This document shows positions 1 through 11,438 of a stretch of 64,000 nt of DNA, piece by piece. A program made the position numbers and the translations under genes. Below the pieces are notes generated by a model, which was not told where the DNA came from, did not search any database, and was given only the letters and a program-made list of their open reading frames with translations. This DNA is from Riptortus pedestris. Lineage: Eukaryota > Arthropoda > Insecta > Hemiptera > Alydidae. Location: NCBI GenBank assembly GCA_019009955.1, contig CM032230.1, positions 129,832,501-129,896,500 of the forward strand, read 5' to 3'. Numbering within the stretch: position 1 is the first letter of the stretch; each line of letters starts with the position of its first letter.

Positions 1-423
1 TCTGGAATTAATCATTAAATACAGGCCTTCCCAAACGAACGAATCAACCCAGATGACATCTAAATTTCTTCTTCTAAATAAAAATCAAATAATTCTAAAT
101 TAAATTCAGAAAGCAGCCAATCCAATGGACTCAAAAAAACTGACACTAAAAGAAAAGACAAAGATCTAAATGAAAGAAAAGAAAAAAATCTCCCCCCCCC
201 CTCCTAAAATTCCGTTGTTTCAATAGACACTGAAAATAACATTTCCGGGCAATTACTGTTCCACCACCCCCCCCCACTTCTTGCCAAAGAAAAATTGTCT
301 TAATCATTTTCCTCTTTTTGTCTTCCAAGTATACATTAATAATTGTGTATTTACCCCTTTTTTGCAATATGTTCTAATGTCATTGGAGTCAAAAATAAAA
401 TCACACAGGCAAGGCAGGTTCAT
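1..423. other. Unassigned AT-rich sequence
   Basis: There is no recognisable gene or element. The stretch holds two poly-C runs (about 191-202 and 266-276). The open frame across it on the minus strand is low-complexity and has no domain I recognise. Confidence 0.5.
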
Positions 424-1033
424 TAACTGATTTCCCTTAGGGAAAACCAACTATTGAGGTCGTACTCATGACATGATTTTCGAAAATTTCCTCAAATGTC
501 CATCGATCTTACCCAGGAGATGACGAAAATGAGGTCAGTTCAAAATTATATACGTATATATTTGTCTTTTAACGCTCTAGCGGTTGGAATTTTTATTTGA
601 TCGTTTTTATTTGATTGTTTTAAGTAAAAAAGGAAGATAAAGTTCCTTGATGGCTGAAATCGACCAGTGGGAGGGCGGGTTTGGTGGGAATTTTTAAAAT
701 TAGAAATATCTCTGTTGTTATTCATCGGATAGAAAAATTGTATAGAATCAATCATATTGCGAGTTAAATTTACTATAAATATTGTTCTATTCATTTAGTC
801 TGTATCTCGAATATTAACCGAGATATTTGCATTTGTATTCTGCGTGTGTTCGGCAGAAGTCGGCCATATTCGGGACTTTTCCGAAGGCTTGTTCAGCCGT
901 TTCCGTAACTGTTCGTCCCTCGTGAATTGGTTTAAAGATTCGTTACTGCTGCCGTTATTAGTTGGCAGATTTCTCTATTGTAAACCTTCACGAGGGAAAT
1001 CTGCTCAGTTTACGCAGCCCCTGCGCGACGGAC
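424..1033 (+). mobile_element. Helentron-like non-autonomous element, module A-like
   Basis: A degenerate 5' palindrome (from about 429) is followed by the family core, including the matches to TGTCCATCGATC and GACGAAAATGAGGTC. The central microsatellite is only a short TATA tract near 550. The 3' end has GGGAAATCTGCT followed by a damaged terminal hairpin (ACGCAG against CTGCGC) and GACGGAC before TT. The first bases of the 5' terminus (AGCAG) are missing, so this is an older copy. Confidence 0.8.
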
Positions 1034-1320
1034 TTATTTCCCTCCTCATAGTAACCCTATGAGGAGTTATTTATTTGAATACATGTTCCATTGCCACATG
1101 GAATATTATATGTATGATTATGTTGAAATACATTTTTATTTATAATATATACACGTACCATGTATATATACACACATATAAACGAGATTCGCAAAAATGT
1201 CTCTGTTATGTCTTGTTTCTTGATTATGCATAGAAAATTTTACCATCTGGTTTTGAAAATGTTTATTTGATCTATATCGTCCTAGATATTTAACCTCAGC
1301 AACACTAAAGATCATATTTT
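1034..1320. repeat. Spacer with a short dispersed repeat
   Basis: Positions of about 1044-1145 match, in inverted orientation, about 29425-29505 (shared GAGGAGTTATTTATTTGA and TGTTCCATTGCCACATGG). Both copies abut the 3' end of a Helentron copy, so this may be an extension of some element or an independent repeat. The rest is AT-rich with nothing recognised. Confidence 0.45.
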
Positions 1321-1920
1321 TAGCAGATTTCCCTTAAGGGAAATCAGCTATTGAGGTCGTACTCATGACGCGAGTTTCGAAAAATGTCTTCAAATGTCCA
1401 TCGATCATACCCAGGAGAGGACGAAAATGAGGTCCGTTCAAAATTATATATATATATATTTGTCTGTTAACGCTCTAGCGGTCGCAATTTTCATTTGATC
1501 GTTACCAAACTCAATATTTAAACGTTTTATGGAAATATAAAGATGAAGTTCGTTAATGGCTGAAATCGGATCAGTGGGAGGGGAGGTTTAGAGGAGAGGA
1601 TTTTCGAAAATTCGAAATATCTCCGTTACTATACGTCGGATCGAAACATTGTACAGAATCAATCTTATTACAAATTATATTTACTATAAATATTGTTACA
1701 TACATTTATTCTCTTTCTTGAATATTAACCGAGATATTTGCATTTTTCTGTTTTCAGCTCCTGAGATGAGATCGGCTAACTTCGGGTCTAGTCGTGAGTT
1801 TCCGTCAAGAGCTAGTTCGGGCCCTTCCCGTAACTGTTTGACTCTCTATTCTGAAATTTCTCTATTATAAAACTTCACGTGGGAAATCTGCTTAGTTTAC
1901 GCAGCCCCTGCGTGACGGAC
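1321..1920 (+). mobile_element. Helentron-like non-autonomous element, module D
   Basis: Both termini are intact: the 5' palindrome at 1321-1350 and, at the 3' end, GGGAAATCTGCT, hairpin ACGCAG-CCC-CTGCGT and GACGGAC ending at 1920, flanked by T runs. The (TA)n tract is short (near 1447-1460). The 3' module (GAGATGAGATCGGCTAACTT near 1763) is shared with the copy at 13269-13914. Confidence 0.9.
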
Positions 1921-1927
1921 TTTTTAT

Positions 1928-2261
1928 TTGCTGAAACGGGGCTTGGAATAGTAGGGGTTTAGATGGGGGAAATCAAAAATTCCAAATATCTCCCTTACAA
2001 TGAGTTGTTCCGCCAAATGATAAGCTATTGGTAGAACCAACTTTGATAAGCTATTGGTACTCTACAATTTTTTGATCTGTGCATTTCCTCGAAACTCAAG
2101 TATTAAGTTAGTTATTGGTACTTATGGCTCCAGCCTTCATTGACCATGCCCCCACCCCTTCTTCTCATCGAGTTTGGAATATGTGGTGAGATGAGATCAC
2201 AAGTGAGTTATACCAGCACGTGGGAAATCTGCTTAGTTTACGCAGCCCTTGCGTGACGTGC
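1928..2261 (+). mobile_element. 5'-truncated divergent Helentron-like copy
   Basis: The sequence starts inside the family core (GCTGAAAC near 1930) only a few bases after the previous copy ends. It finishes with GTGGGAAATCTGCTTAG, a hairpin with one mismatch and GACGTGC. The interior is diverged and resembles the degenerate copy at 15.3-15.6 kb. It forms a head-to-tail pair with 1321-1920. Confidence 0.65.
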
Positions 2262-3045
2262 TTGTCATTTGTGTTAGCCAACTCCCAATTCGGAACTCAA
2301 GCAGGTAATCGTACCCATTGCAGTTAGCTGTAGTGTATAGTACAATTCGCCTGAGTTGAAAAGGGCTCAACAACGCACTTCTGGGAGACTTAAATGAGAA
2401 AATTTTGCATATGAAAGACTCACTCTTGCTTGACAATCAAAAATAAGTCATAAAATATCGAGCACACAATGAACCAGGCTTCAAAATAATTACAGTTCCA
2501 CTTTAAATACATTCAGGCATTAAAAATGTAATAACCAGTATTTTTTATTGCAAATGGGTGAGAATTCATATTCGTTTTTAATGGTTTTCCTTTCACTTTC
2601 CTCTCATTACAGAAAGAATTAAAAGTAACTTCAATCCAAGTCTTTAAGACACTCACTGCTATAATACGCTTTACATATTTACCTCAACTTGACACTTGGT
2701 AACTAGTTTGACAATTTATTTAATATTGACTAACGCTAGAAAGACCAACTTTTAGTCGATATCCTCTAAGGAAAATCAGCTTTTGAGGATTTTTTCATTC
2801 CTCGGTTCTCCCCTCACGACCTAGCGCGTTAACAGACAAATCTATTGCTGCGAAATATGCATCCATTGTTCTACTTGAGGGATTTGTTCCTATTTCAAAT
2901 GCAAACAAAATCCTATTTAATGACGTATTTTAGAAATATGAGAGCATTCCTGCAAAGTTGGGCGTTGGGTGAGCCGGGGTGTTAGGTATTACGCAATAAT
3001 GTGTTGTATAAGAAAATACCTTTGATGACTTTAAAAATATTGTTT
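2262..3045. other. Unassigned sequence with a Helentron 5' remnant
   Basis: Mostly unrecognised AT-rich DNA. Positions of about 2750-2800 resemble a decayed Helentron 5' end (AAGGAAAATCAGCTTTTGAG). No coding potential is recognised. Confidence 0.35.
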
Positions 3046-3635
3046 TTCTGTAATCGTTGAATAATGGTAACATTACTAAACTGAAATGAGTGAAGAAAGT
3101 GAAACATTTTGCAATAGAGTGAAGAAAGTGAATTGCCTTCTTAATTAGTAATAAGTATAAATTAAAAAATAATTTGAAGTTGGAAATTAAATGCTTTAAA
3201 ATGTTTCTTAACATTGTAAGAATTTATTTTAACAAAATAAATTGAAATGTGAATGAATTATTGGTGGAAATAATCAATATATTTTAAAATTTAAATATAA
3301 TAATAATTACCTTCCTTGTTTATAACCTGCACTTGATTATAACTGCACTACTTCACAATCATCACTAGTTGATTTATAACTATGCTTATAACCTATCACA
3401 ACCATGCTTATAACCTACCAACAACATACCATAATCTTCACAACATCCTAATTTTGTTCATATTCTGATTAGATCTGATCATGTATTACACGATTACAGA
3501 AAAAATTTAATATTACACTCGTGACGAAAGTAGAATTTACAACTCTCGTGAAATTACCACACTCGCTTCGCTCGTGTGGGTAAACGTTTCACTCGAGTTG
3601 TAAAATGATCTACTTTCGTCACTTGTATAAAAAAT
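3046..3635 (+). repeat. Dispersed repeat ending in a 117-nt hairpin (copy 1)
   Basis: This block of about 590 bp is nearly identical to 61349-61968, 58 kb away. It contains short imperfect repeats around TTATAACCTGCAC and ends in a long inverted repeat at 3513-3629. The outer arms of that repeat, ACGAAAGTAGA and TCTACTTTCGT, are perfect over 11 bp, and an inner pair CCACAC/GTGTGG lies near the apex. There is no open frame of note. The second copy interrupts a Helentron, which argues for a mobile non-autonomous element. I cannot assign it to a superfamily. Confidence 0.7.
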
Positions 3636-4548
3636 ATCTATTTTAGCACTTCAAATTAGATACATATTACTGATGAATTCTAATTTCATTTATTGTCAAT
3701 CTCAATCCGAAGTCGATTTATAGTATACAGTGTACGAGTAAACACTAGTACTGAATAAATTCATTTTAATGTTACTTAAGTATTCCCATTATTTTGGTAA
3801 ATATGAAACCGTATGCGTTTAGTATTATAATCTTAGAAGTGATTGTAAAAACATGAATGATATAGAACTGAAAGTCGATCAGAAATGTAAATAAAATATA
3901 GGATAAAATTATCAATTATTTTTATTTAGTCATTTTCTGGGTTAATTCGCCATATGTGATTCGAGCCACTATGTCGTTATAGTCAGCCGAAACAGCGTCG
4001 TAGGTCTATTTATATTCTGTTTGCAATTTATTATTCGAGGAACGAATTTTATAAATAACGTAATAGCTTATAATAAAGTGCTTTATATTCATGACTACAT
4101 AAATAAAAGATGAGGTTTTTTTTTTTGTCAAGAAAGTAACTGTAGACTAACCATAATGCCGATAAAGTATGTAAATTCAGGACCCTTCTTGACCTACACT
4201 ACACCAATGATGAAGCAACTCAATAAAAGCAACCATTATGTATATTCAAACCATTATTAGAAAGGGCTATACTTCTATGCAATAATACTACTTTGAAATC
4301 CAGTTAATTCCAAGGACTACCTCTTCAACGACGAGACTAATAAGTGATAATTAGTATTTCGCTTAAGGACCCTAATGTAATAATATGTATTAACAATAGG
4401 TAATAGATCAAAACCATAAATGCTACGACGAAATCTAACGGATTAGTGTTTTCACTCCTTTATGATACACTATCAGCAGTAAATCAACACATTTGAAGCT
4501 ATATGTATTGAACACATTGTGACAATTGACATTGAATGAATAGTGACA

Positions 4549-4603
<55 letters not shown>

Positions 4604-5284
4604 TCTTCTAAGGACAGAAGGTGAAAGTAAGAAAGGGAATTACTATATGACAAATAGAGAGAGGTATATTTTTGTCTGCTAACAGCTGGTGCCCACGTAG
4701 TTGCCGGTAATTGGCCTAATCCTAGCTAAGCATGACTTACTGCTTTAGCTCCTTCTCTGTCGGATAAAGGCTCCGGCTTATTTCTTCCCGCCTTATTTTT
4801 TCCCGCCAGAAATACCGCTGCCCCAATATACGGTTGACGCCTTTTAGTAAATATATAGTGGACTCCATGCTGGGAAAACTCTCTCCTTCCACCTTTGGGC
4901 TTCTATTTGAGGAAAATCCTACACTGTAATACAAATCTCAGTAGGATTTCCCTTAAAGGAATTAGATTTTTTTTTTTTTTGTGCGGTTACCTCAAAGAAA
5001 CACTTATTGAGCAAAGAGAAAATAAAACAGATTTGGTCACCACCTGCCTTCCTTGTACTCCTATTAAATTGAATAAACATTTGAGTCAAATTATTTAAAA
5101 TGATTCCATTTGAAAATGATACGAGATATCTTCATTCCATTGCACTTGAAGAAACTACCTAATAAAACATATTATCTAGATTATTTTTTTTTATGAACGT
5201 TGTACTGTTAACTAAAAGTTCATTGAGTATAGCCTTCGGTCCACTTGGAGTTAGCTTCTATCCCTACTAGTCAATACTTGTCAC
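3636..5284. other. Unassigned AT-rich region with a (TA)n tract
   Basis: No gene is recognised. It holds a (TA)n microsatellite at about 4551-4600 and a poly-T run near 4968-4980. Positions 4680-4920 are somewhat richer in GC and unassigned. A phrase near 4945-4965 resembles the family's CCCTTAAGG palindrome but is too short to call. Confidence 0.45.
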
Positions 5285-5477
5285 CTGAAGTCGAAAACTG
5301 AAAAAAAATGTAAATATCTGGGTAATAATCAAGATAGTGAAAAATCCTAAATAACAAGTTATAGAGCATTACATTTTCAATAAGATTGGCTCTATACAAT
5401 TTTTTGATCCGACGCATAATAACGGAGATATAAGGAATTTTCGAAAATCCCCCCCTTCTACTTGTTGAATTTCAGTA

Positions 5478-5526
<49 letters not shown>

Positions 5527-5531
<5 letters not shown>

Positions 5532-6082
5532 CGAAAAATTAAATACATGAATAATCCTCCTGAGAAAGAGTCGCATATTTGGAAAGTGTGATGTAGATCA
5601 AAGAAGCCGACAGAAGGTCTAGCTCCTACTAGGCCCTTCCAGTGCAGACGTGGAAGGTTCAAGACAATTCCCCTTTGATATATGCCGACGACCTATATAA
5701 AGAACCGGCCAGCCGTGAGCGAGTCAGTTTTCTTCTCAACTGCTTATATGTGCGTTCGGTGCTACAGTGCGACTTAGTGCAGTGCGGAAGAACAGTGTTG
5801 TGCCGTGACTGTAAGTAACAGTTTAGTGCCGTGTTCAAGGACAGTGCAGTGCCGCGAAGTAAAGGACAGTGCAGTGCCGTCTTTCGGTGTACCTCAGTGA
5901 CCGTGAGTGAATTATTGGACTTTGTAATCTGAAGAATAGTGACGCTATCAATGTATACTGTGACTAGTAATTAAGAATAATTACCAAATGTATTGTGCAT
6001 TGTGAAATAAATTGTTCAGTGATAAAAACTGTGAAACTTATGGGTATTTAATTTTACAACCCAAAAAGAACTCTTATTAACA
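5527..6082 (+). mobile_element. Solo LTR-like sequence of a retrotransposon
   Basis: It starts TGTTGCG directly after a (TA)n tract. It has a TATA box (TATATAAAG, 5694-5702) followed by the GC-richer start of a transcript, an AATAAA signal at 6006-6011, and a plausible end at AACA (6082) or ACA (6058). The interior repeats CAGTGCAGTGCCG-like units. No internal coding region follows, so it looks like a solo LTR. A related but diverged sequence is at about 59975-60240. The 35 bp between 6083 and the resuming (TA)n are unexplained, so the 3' boundary is uncertain. Gypsy-type is my best guess. Confidence 0.6.
5694..5702 (+). promoter_or_regulatory. TATA box of the LTR-like sequence
   Basis: TATATAAAG lies about 170 bp inside the LTR-like sequence. 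GAGCGAGTCAGTT about 20-30 bp downstream is a plausible start region. This is where a retrotransposon promoter is expected. Confidence 0.5.
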
Positions 6083-6114
6083 ACGTTTATTACTGGTTTA
6101 GTAATAAAACGTAA

Positions 6115-6162
<48 letters not shown>

Positions 6163-6210
6163 TTGAACAGACGTCATTTTCGTCTCAATAGCTAAAAACT
6201 ACTGGATTAA

Positions 6211-7640
6211 AAAAATGTTGAAATTCCATATTAAGAGCGGCCATAAAACCTCCTTTTTTTAATATAAAATACCTAAAATTATGTCCTATGACTTTTTTTG
6301 ATCTGAATAATTGGAAGGAAGAAACCGTATAATATTTCTTTATAGAATAATTTTAAATATATAACAGTGGAACGTTTTGTTTATCTAAGGAGTAGAAGTA
6401 AGTCGTATGATATACAAATAAGATTTTTGTTCGGACATGATGGAGGGAGATAGGAGAAAGTTTTGTCTACGTGACACATAATTAAATTTATTGGCCAATC
6501 AATAACTTTTATTGAGAAAAATTCTGCACTTTTAAAAGAGAGTTATAGTCGACAGTCTCACACGACCTGCAACATCTATAGAAAGGTCGACCTATTGCGA
6601 AAAAGCAATATAGGATGTTTGTAGCTGTACTCCTTTAGGATGGTACACTCTCATCGTTCAGGTGACGTAAAGTCAATAAAACCCCGGAGTCGTAAAGTGG
6701 TATTGCATGTTCATTATGACGTGAAAGTGAGGATGAGACAGCCTTCAGCCGAAATGACATAAAGTTCGAGAAAGTCGGCTTTGAAATATCATTCTTCCTC
6801 CGGGTCCATTACTATAAATTGGCTTCAGAACAGTGACTTCACTTTCTTTCCAAAGCAATTTAGTGGGGGCTCTCAGGTCTCAGTGAAGAATTTAATCCTC
6901 TAAGATTTTCAGATTGCTCTGCTCACTTTGGAAATGAATAAAAAATGTCCTACACGCATGAGCTGCGAATATTTGGCAGGTTTCCGACAGTGCTGGAGTG
7001 ACTCTGTGATTACCTTATCTTACAATCTATTCTCTAACTCTTCGAGAATAAAAATCTATATAAACAAGATTGGAAACTTAGTTTTGTCGTGAGATGCTTA
7101 ATTGTACAGTTACTTTATGTAAAAGTCGTTTGCAAAGAAGTAGGATTTAACGAATTATTAAAAATAAAATATTAATATTTACGACAGTTTTGGCACATGT
7201 TTGGAAAAATTGTGGTAGTTAATTACCTTGGCAAAAAATTTAGTTGTATTCAAATTTTCGTTCGACGCATAATAATGAAGCCGCCTATTCTCTACCCCTC
7301 TCCCAAGTCCAAATTTCATCCTCTATACATTTATTTTCGTTTTAGACGAAATGATTTAATTTAGAATGTGGTACTGTTTTGGCTAATGGGACAGGCAATC
7401 TCTAGCCAGGGTGGACTAAGGATTTTATTTAGTGAACCCGTCACTGAATAAATCATTAAGCATTAAAATGTCTGTTGATGACTTCACATACATCTGTGGT
7501 GTTTAGGATACTATTTATTTATTTATTGTTGTTTAGTCTTTATAATATGTGTTTAGTCTTGGAAAAATAAATGTATTTTTATATTGACTTCTTTAAAATG
7601 ATTCCAGCTATTAAAAGTGCGCTCATTTCCCGATTTTTGA
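6211..7640. other. Unassigned AT-rich region
   Basis: No gene is recognised. Positions of about 7372-7470 (AGCCAGGGTGGACTAAGGAT) resemble about 34425-34533 and parts of 24.4-25.2 kb, a low-copy dispersed repeat of unknown type. The remainder is unique within the window. Confidence 0.4.
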
Positions 7641-7690
7641 TAAATTTCTGCAGATGAACATCGATCCCACTTAGGAGATGGCTTTAAAAA

Positions 7691-7731
7691 AATACACACG
7701 AACACACACACACACTCACACACACACACAC

Positions 7732-7763
<32 letters not shown>

Positions 7764-7792
7764 GCGCACACACACACACACACACACTCACA
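7691..7792 (+). repeat. (CA)n microsatellite with CG interruptions
   Basis: About 100 bp of CA repeats are broken by CGCGCG and CT steps. The tract sits at the position where other copies of the Helentron family carry (TA)n. Confidence 0.9.
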
Positions 7793-7849
7793 AACTTTTA
7801 TATTACACGCTTGGCGGTATCATTTTTGTTTTCATCGTTACTAAGCTCG

Positions 7850-7850
<1 letters not shown>

Positions 7851-7907
<57 letters not shown>

Positions 7908-8986
7908 GTAACCTCTGTCTGTACATTGATTTTTTTCGCGAAATTTCACGATAACATTTCGTTTCACATGTCATAGACACCATATCTGCATTTTGTTTCT
8001 TTCGTGTATGTTTGTTTGTTTATTTGTTTGTTTGATACCTTTTCACGCATAAACGGCCGAACCGAATTTTATGAAACTTAGTATGTATATTACTACTAAC
8101 CCAACTTAGACTTTAGGCTATATTGATTTTCTCTGAGACGAATAGGAGTGGGGGTTATAAGGGAAGCCTGAAATTAAAAATAGCGATATTTCGTTTTCTA
8201 TTGGTTTTTCGGTAAATATGCACATAACAAAAGTTGTTTATTTTGTTATTTAGAGTAACTTTTGTTATATACACTTTTGTCGTATACCGAAGTTTAAATG
8301 CGTTATACTCTAAAAATTATAGCGGGAGTCAACAATATTATTTGCCAAAAAAGACTCACCCGAACTAAATAAAACTCGGTATGTGTATTAGCAGTGAGGC
8401 TTTCATTATAATAAGCCATACCAACATTTCTATGGACGGGCAGGAGTGGGGGTTATAAGGGAAGCCTAAAATTAAAAATAGCGATATTTCGTTTCCTATT
8501 GGTTTTTCCGCAAATATAAACATAAAAAAAGTTGTTTATTTTGTTATTTGTAGTAACTTTTGTTATATACACTTTTGTCGTATACCTAAGTATAAATGAG
8601 TTATACGTTAAAACTTTAGCGAGCACTAACGGCTGAACCGAACTTAACAAAACTCGGTATGTCAATTAGCATTAATTCTTCCATGATTATAAGTTATATT
8701 AAAATTTTTAGGTTCGAACGGGAGGGGGGTTTTAAGGGAGGCCTGAAGTAAAAATTCACCATATTTACATGTATAAGAGGCGGGAAATATAAAAATATCG
8801 AAGACTGTGAAGCCTTATCGAACAAATAGTTCTATTATTAGCAAATCCACGGCAAAGATGGGTATCAATCCTAAGCACTGGGACGGGTAAATGTCAAAAT
8901 ATTGTGCAAAGTAAAGCCTTTCCAAAAATATACCATCACCATTCAGCCTCAAATGAATTCCCGAGCGAAGCCGGGTATCTGAGCTA

Positions 8987-8987
<1 letters not shown>
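7851..8987 (+). mobile_element. Canonical Helitron-like non-autonomous element
   Basis: The 5' side starts in a (TA)n tract followed by AAATTGTAACCTCTGTCTGT. The 3' end has the hairpin CCCGAGCGAAGCCGGG, then TATCTGAGCTAG with T following, as expected for Helitrons (CTRR end, insertion between A and T). The interior holds about three tandem units of 280-300 bp, each with CAGGAGTGGGGGTTATAAGG and AACAAAAGTTGTTTATTTTG. It has no Rep/helicase coding sequence. It is inserted in a Helentron. Confidence 0.85.

Positions 8988-9040
<53 letters not shown>
8988..9040. repeat. (TA)n microsatellite
   Basis: A near-pure TA tract directly follows the CTAG end of the Helitron. Confidence 0.95.
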
Positions 9041-9042
<2 letters not shown>

Positions 9043-9379
9043 CTTGTAAAAATAAAGATCAAGTTTTATAACAACTGAAATCGAAAAAACTGGTGAATTG
9101 AAAATTCAAAATAATGTCGTTATTATTATAAGTCGAATAAAAAACTTGTAAATTACTAGTCGTCTTGCAAACTTAAACGAGATATTTGCTTTTTTTAATT
9201 TTCATCTTTCAATAAGCCCCCACTTTAAGTAATCGGACGTAATTAAAAAGTCAATGAATCATCTCGTATTTCAAGAATAAATTCATGAAATTTCATATTT
9301 TAAGACCAAATATTGTTTTCAACGTTTGTTATGTGAGGTCCATAGTAATAACTTGTTTGATGATGTCATTAATTTTATG

Positions 9380-9862
9380 TTCTTAGTTCAAAACGTTTAG
9401 GTATTTGTTCTAAACGATATTCCATTCATTCAAAACTAAAGAACATACTCCAAAATGGACTGGAAAGAGAGGGTAGGGGATTTAGAGGAAAGGGAATCAA
9501 AAGTTCGAATTATATCAGTTATTGTTTGTTCAATCGAATAATGTTTGAAATCCAATCTTCTTTAAAATTTAATGTCTTATAGTGGTTTTAATACACATTT
9601 TTCTCTTAACTCGAATATTGAGCTGTATATAATTATTTCTATGGTATTTTAATGTTTAGAGCCCCAAATAAACCCCCATTTCTAATCGTGTAAAATTTAT
9701 TTTAAGTAACTGAGTTCCTAATATTCTCATTTACAGAATACATTTCAATTTTTGTATTCATATTCTGTCGACTGCAGAAGAAGTAGAGATTCGATGGGAT
9801 TATTAGTGTGTAATTCCTGCACGTGAGATATCTGGTAAGCTTGCGCATGTCTGTTTGACGGG
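9380..9862 (+). mobile_element. Highly degenerate Helentron-like copy
   Basis: A loose match runs from about 9450 (GGACTGGAAAGAGAGGG, then TCGAATTATATCAGTTATTG) to a decayed 3' terminus at about 9820-9862 (CACGTGAGATATCTGG, then TTTGACGGG). The terminal hairpin is no longer complementary. The 5' boundary is not visible. Confidence 0.45.
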
Positions 9863-11369
9863 TTTCTGAGCCTGCAAGGAGTAATAGACTTTTTTTCGTA
9901 AAATGTGGAGTTTCTTGTTAGTCATATGAGTTATGCCGTTGTCCTTAATATGAGTGACAAACCTAGAGTCGAGGATTTGTTTCTCGAACGGGCGTTGTGT
10001 AGGGCACAAGAGGATGTTACCGGAATGAAAGGGTACCTAGCCGTCAGGCCTCTACCACCTCCTCCTCTCCTCTAAGCTCAAGGCTGAATGATGGGATTGA
10101 AGAAAACTGTTACTCCTACTGACCTTCAGAAGTTCAGATAATCACCCCATTAAAGTGCGACAATTATTGTCATATGTTACGGGAGGAAACTCGTTGTTCA
10201 ATAATTGTTGACGCCTCCTGTGGAGGTAAATATGACCACCACTTCTGTCACCGACAACCGCAAAGGGGATCCGGGCACCACCCACCAGTTTCCGGTCTAA
10301 CTGATTGTCGACGAGAGCTTTCTGAACAAACACCGACATACCAGTATGGTCTAATCTAAAAGCCCAGATAGGTTACACGCTCCGGAATGCACTGTCGCTT
10401 TGGTCCTCTCCACACAGTCATGTCCACGGACGAGGCCACAGCCACACCCTAACGATGATGGTTCCGATACCACACTCAACTCCTCTGTGTTTCGGGTGCG
10501 ATGTACTTGGGAAAGTGATTTGCTCTATACCCAGATCAGATCGCCAGGAATCGTCGAGCTAATAAACCCCCAAGTGAGTCAACATCGTGTCGATAACTGC
10601 CTCATCATATAATCACACCCCCAAGGGGAGGTTACCTGAAGAACAAGACGTACTTATTTAGTGGTCATCCCTCTAAATGAAATTCTTGGCCCCGCTCATG
10701 CTATACACACACACACACACACACACATTGTTTCAATTAGCCACAGTAACACAATATTAATGCCTTGGTTTTTTGTTTATTTATTTTTCAAACGAAACTT
10801 ATATCTAGTTGATTTTTAAGTTCTGTTAAAACAAAGAGATCGGAATATCTAAATAAAACTGCAAATTTCCAGGAAACCTTTTTTTCTAATTGGAACATTG
10901 CTGGAGAAATCACTAACATAGATAAATACCAAGAAATCGCTGTGGAGTAAATTCTTAAGGAATTCTCAGAACGTTTTCCTAGTCTCATAATTCAAGTGAT
11001 GATTCTCATGCATTATTTGTATAAATCCATTTAATTTAAATAAATCAAATATTTTTTTTTAAATTGTATCTCCTTCCCAGTGTCTAGATAATCTCTAATT
11101 TTCCAAAAAATACTAACGTTAAAGAATTGAATTATTATTATCTAATGTAAAGTATAGGGTTTCCTCCAAGGATTTTCCTTTAAGAGGAATATGAAAATTC
11201 CAGTTTGCTTCCTGGCCGGGGGGATATATGTGAAATTGGTGAGAAAATAAATAAGGGCTAAAGGGTTGGCGGGGGAGTGAGGGACCATGGACTCCATGAA
11301 TGCTATAGTATCTCCAGGAGGTTCCCCTGCATTTTTCATAATCTCCTCTTCCCTGCCCAGGGTACCGGA
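9863..11369. other. Unassigned region
   Basis: Positions of about 10020-10660 are clearly richer in GC than the surroundings, with short open frames on both strands but no domain I recognise. A (CA)n tract lies at about 10703-10727. The rest is AT-rich with no recognised feature. The GC-rich block could be exonic or a different repeat; nothing in it decides. Confidence 0.35.
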
Positions 11370-11381
11370 TCTCTCGCTCTC

Positions 11382-11434
<53 letters not shown>
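11370..11434 (+). repeat. (CT)n microsatellite
   Basis: A long CT tract gives Ser-Leu repeats in translation, so the open frames across it are spurious. CT-rich sequence continues to about 11640. Confidence 0.95.

Positions 11435-11438
<4 letters not shown>

Larger units (their letters stand above)
5285..6210 (-). mobile_element. Helentron-like copy (fragment) split by an LTR
   Basis: Positions 5285-5470 match the family core in reverse (AACGGAGATATAAGGAATTT, CGACGCATAATAACGG) and run into (TA)n at 5481-5526. After the LTR insertion the (TA)n resumes at 6117-6158 and the core continues (TTTTGAACAGACGTCATTTT). Neither terminus is intact. The interruption lies within the microsatellite. Confidence 0.65.
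7645..9330 (+). mobile_element. Old Helentron-like copy with a nested Helitron
   Basis: The left part (7650-7850) matches the family core (GAACATCGATCCC, GGAGATGGC), then a microsatellite, then the phrase equivalent to CGTTACCAAACTCG. The right part (9041-9330) resumes with AAATAAAGATCAAGTT and continues through a diverged core (AACGAGATATTTGC-like at about 9178). In this copy the central microsatellite is (CA)n rather than (TA)n. Neither terminus is clear. Confidence 0.6.

Noticed and set aside
1321..1920. Interpreting the family as a Tc1-mariner or other TIR MITE
   Set aside because: The inverted repeat is terminal on one side only. The other side has an extra hairpin and tail, and no target duplication is seen at the T-rich flanks.
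7678..7911. Open frames of Thr-His and Ile-Tyr repeats
   Set aside because: Translations of (CA)n and (TA)n microsatellites; the same kind of artefact occurs at every TA tract.
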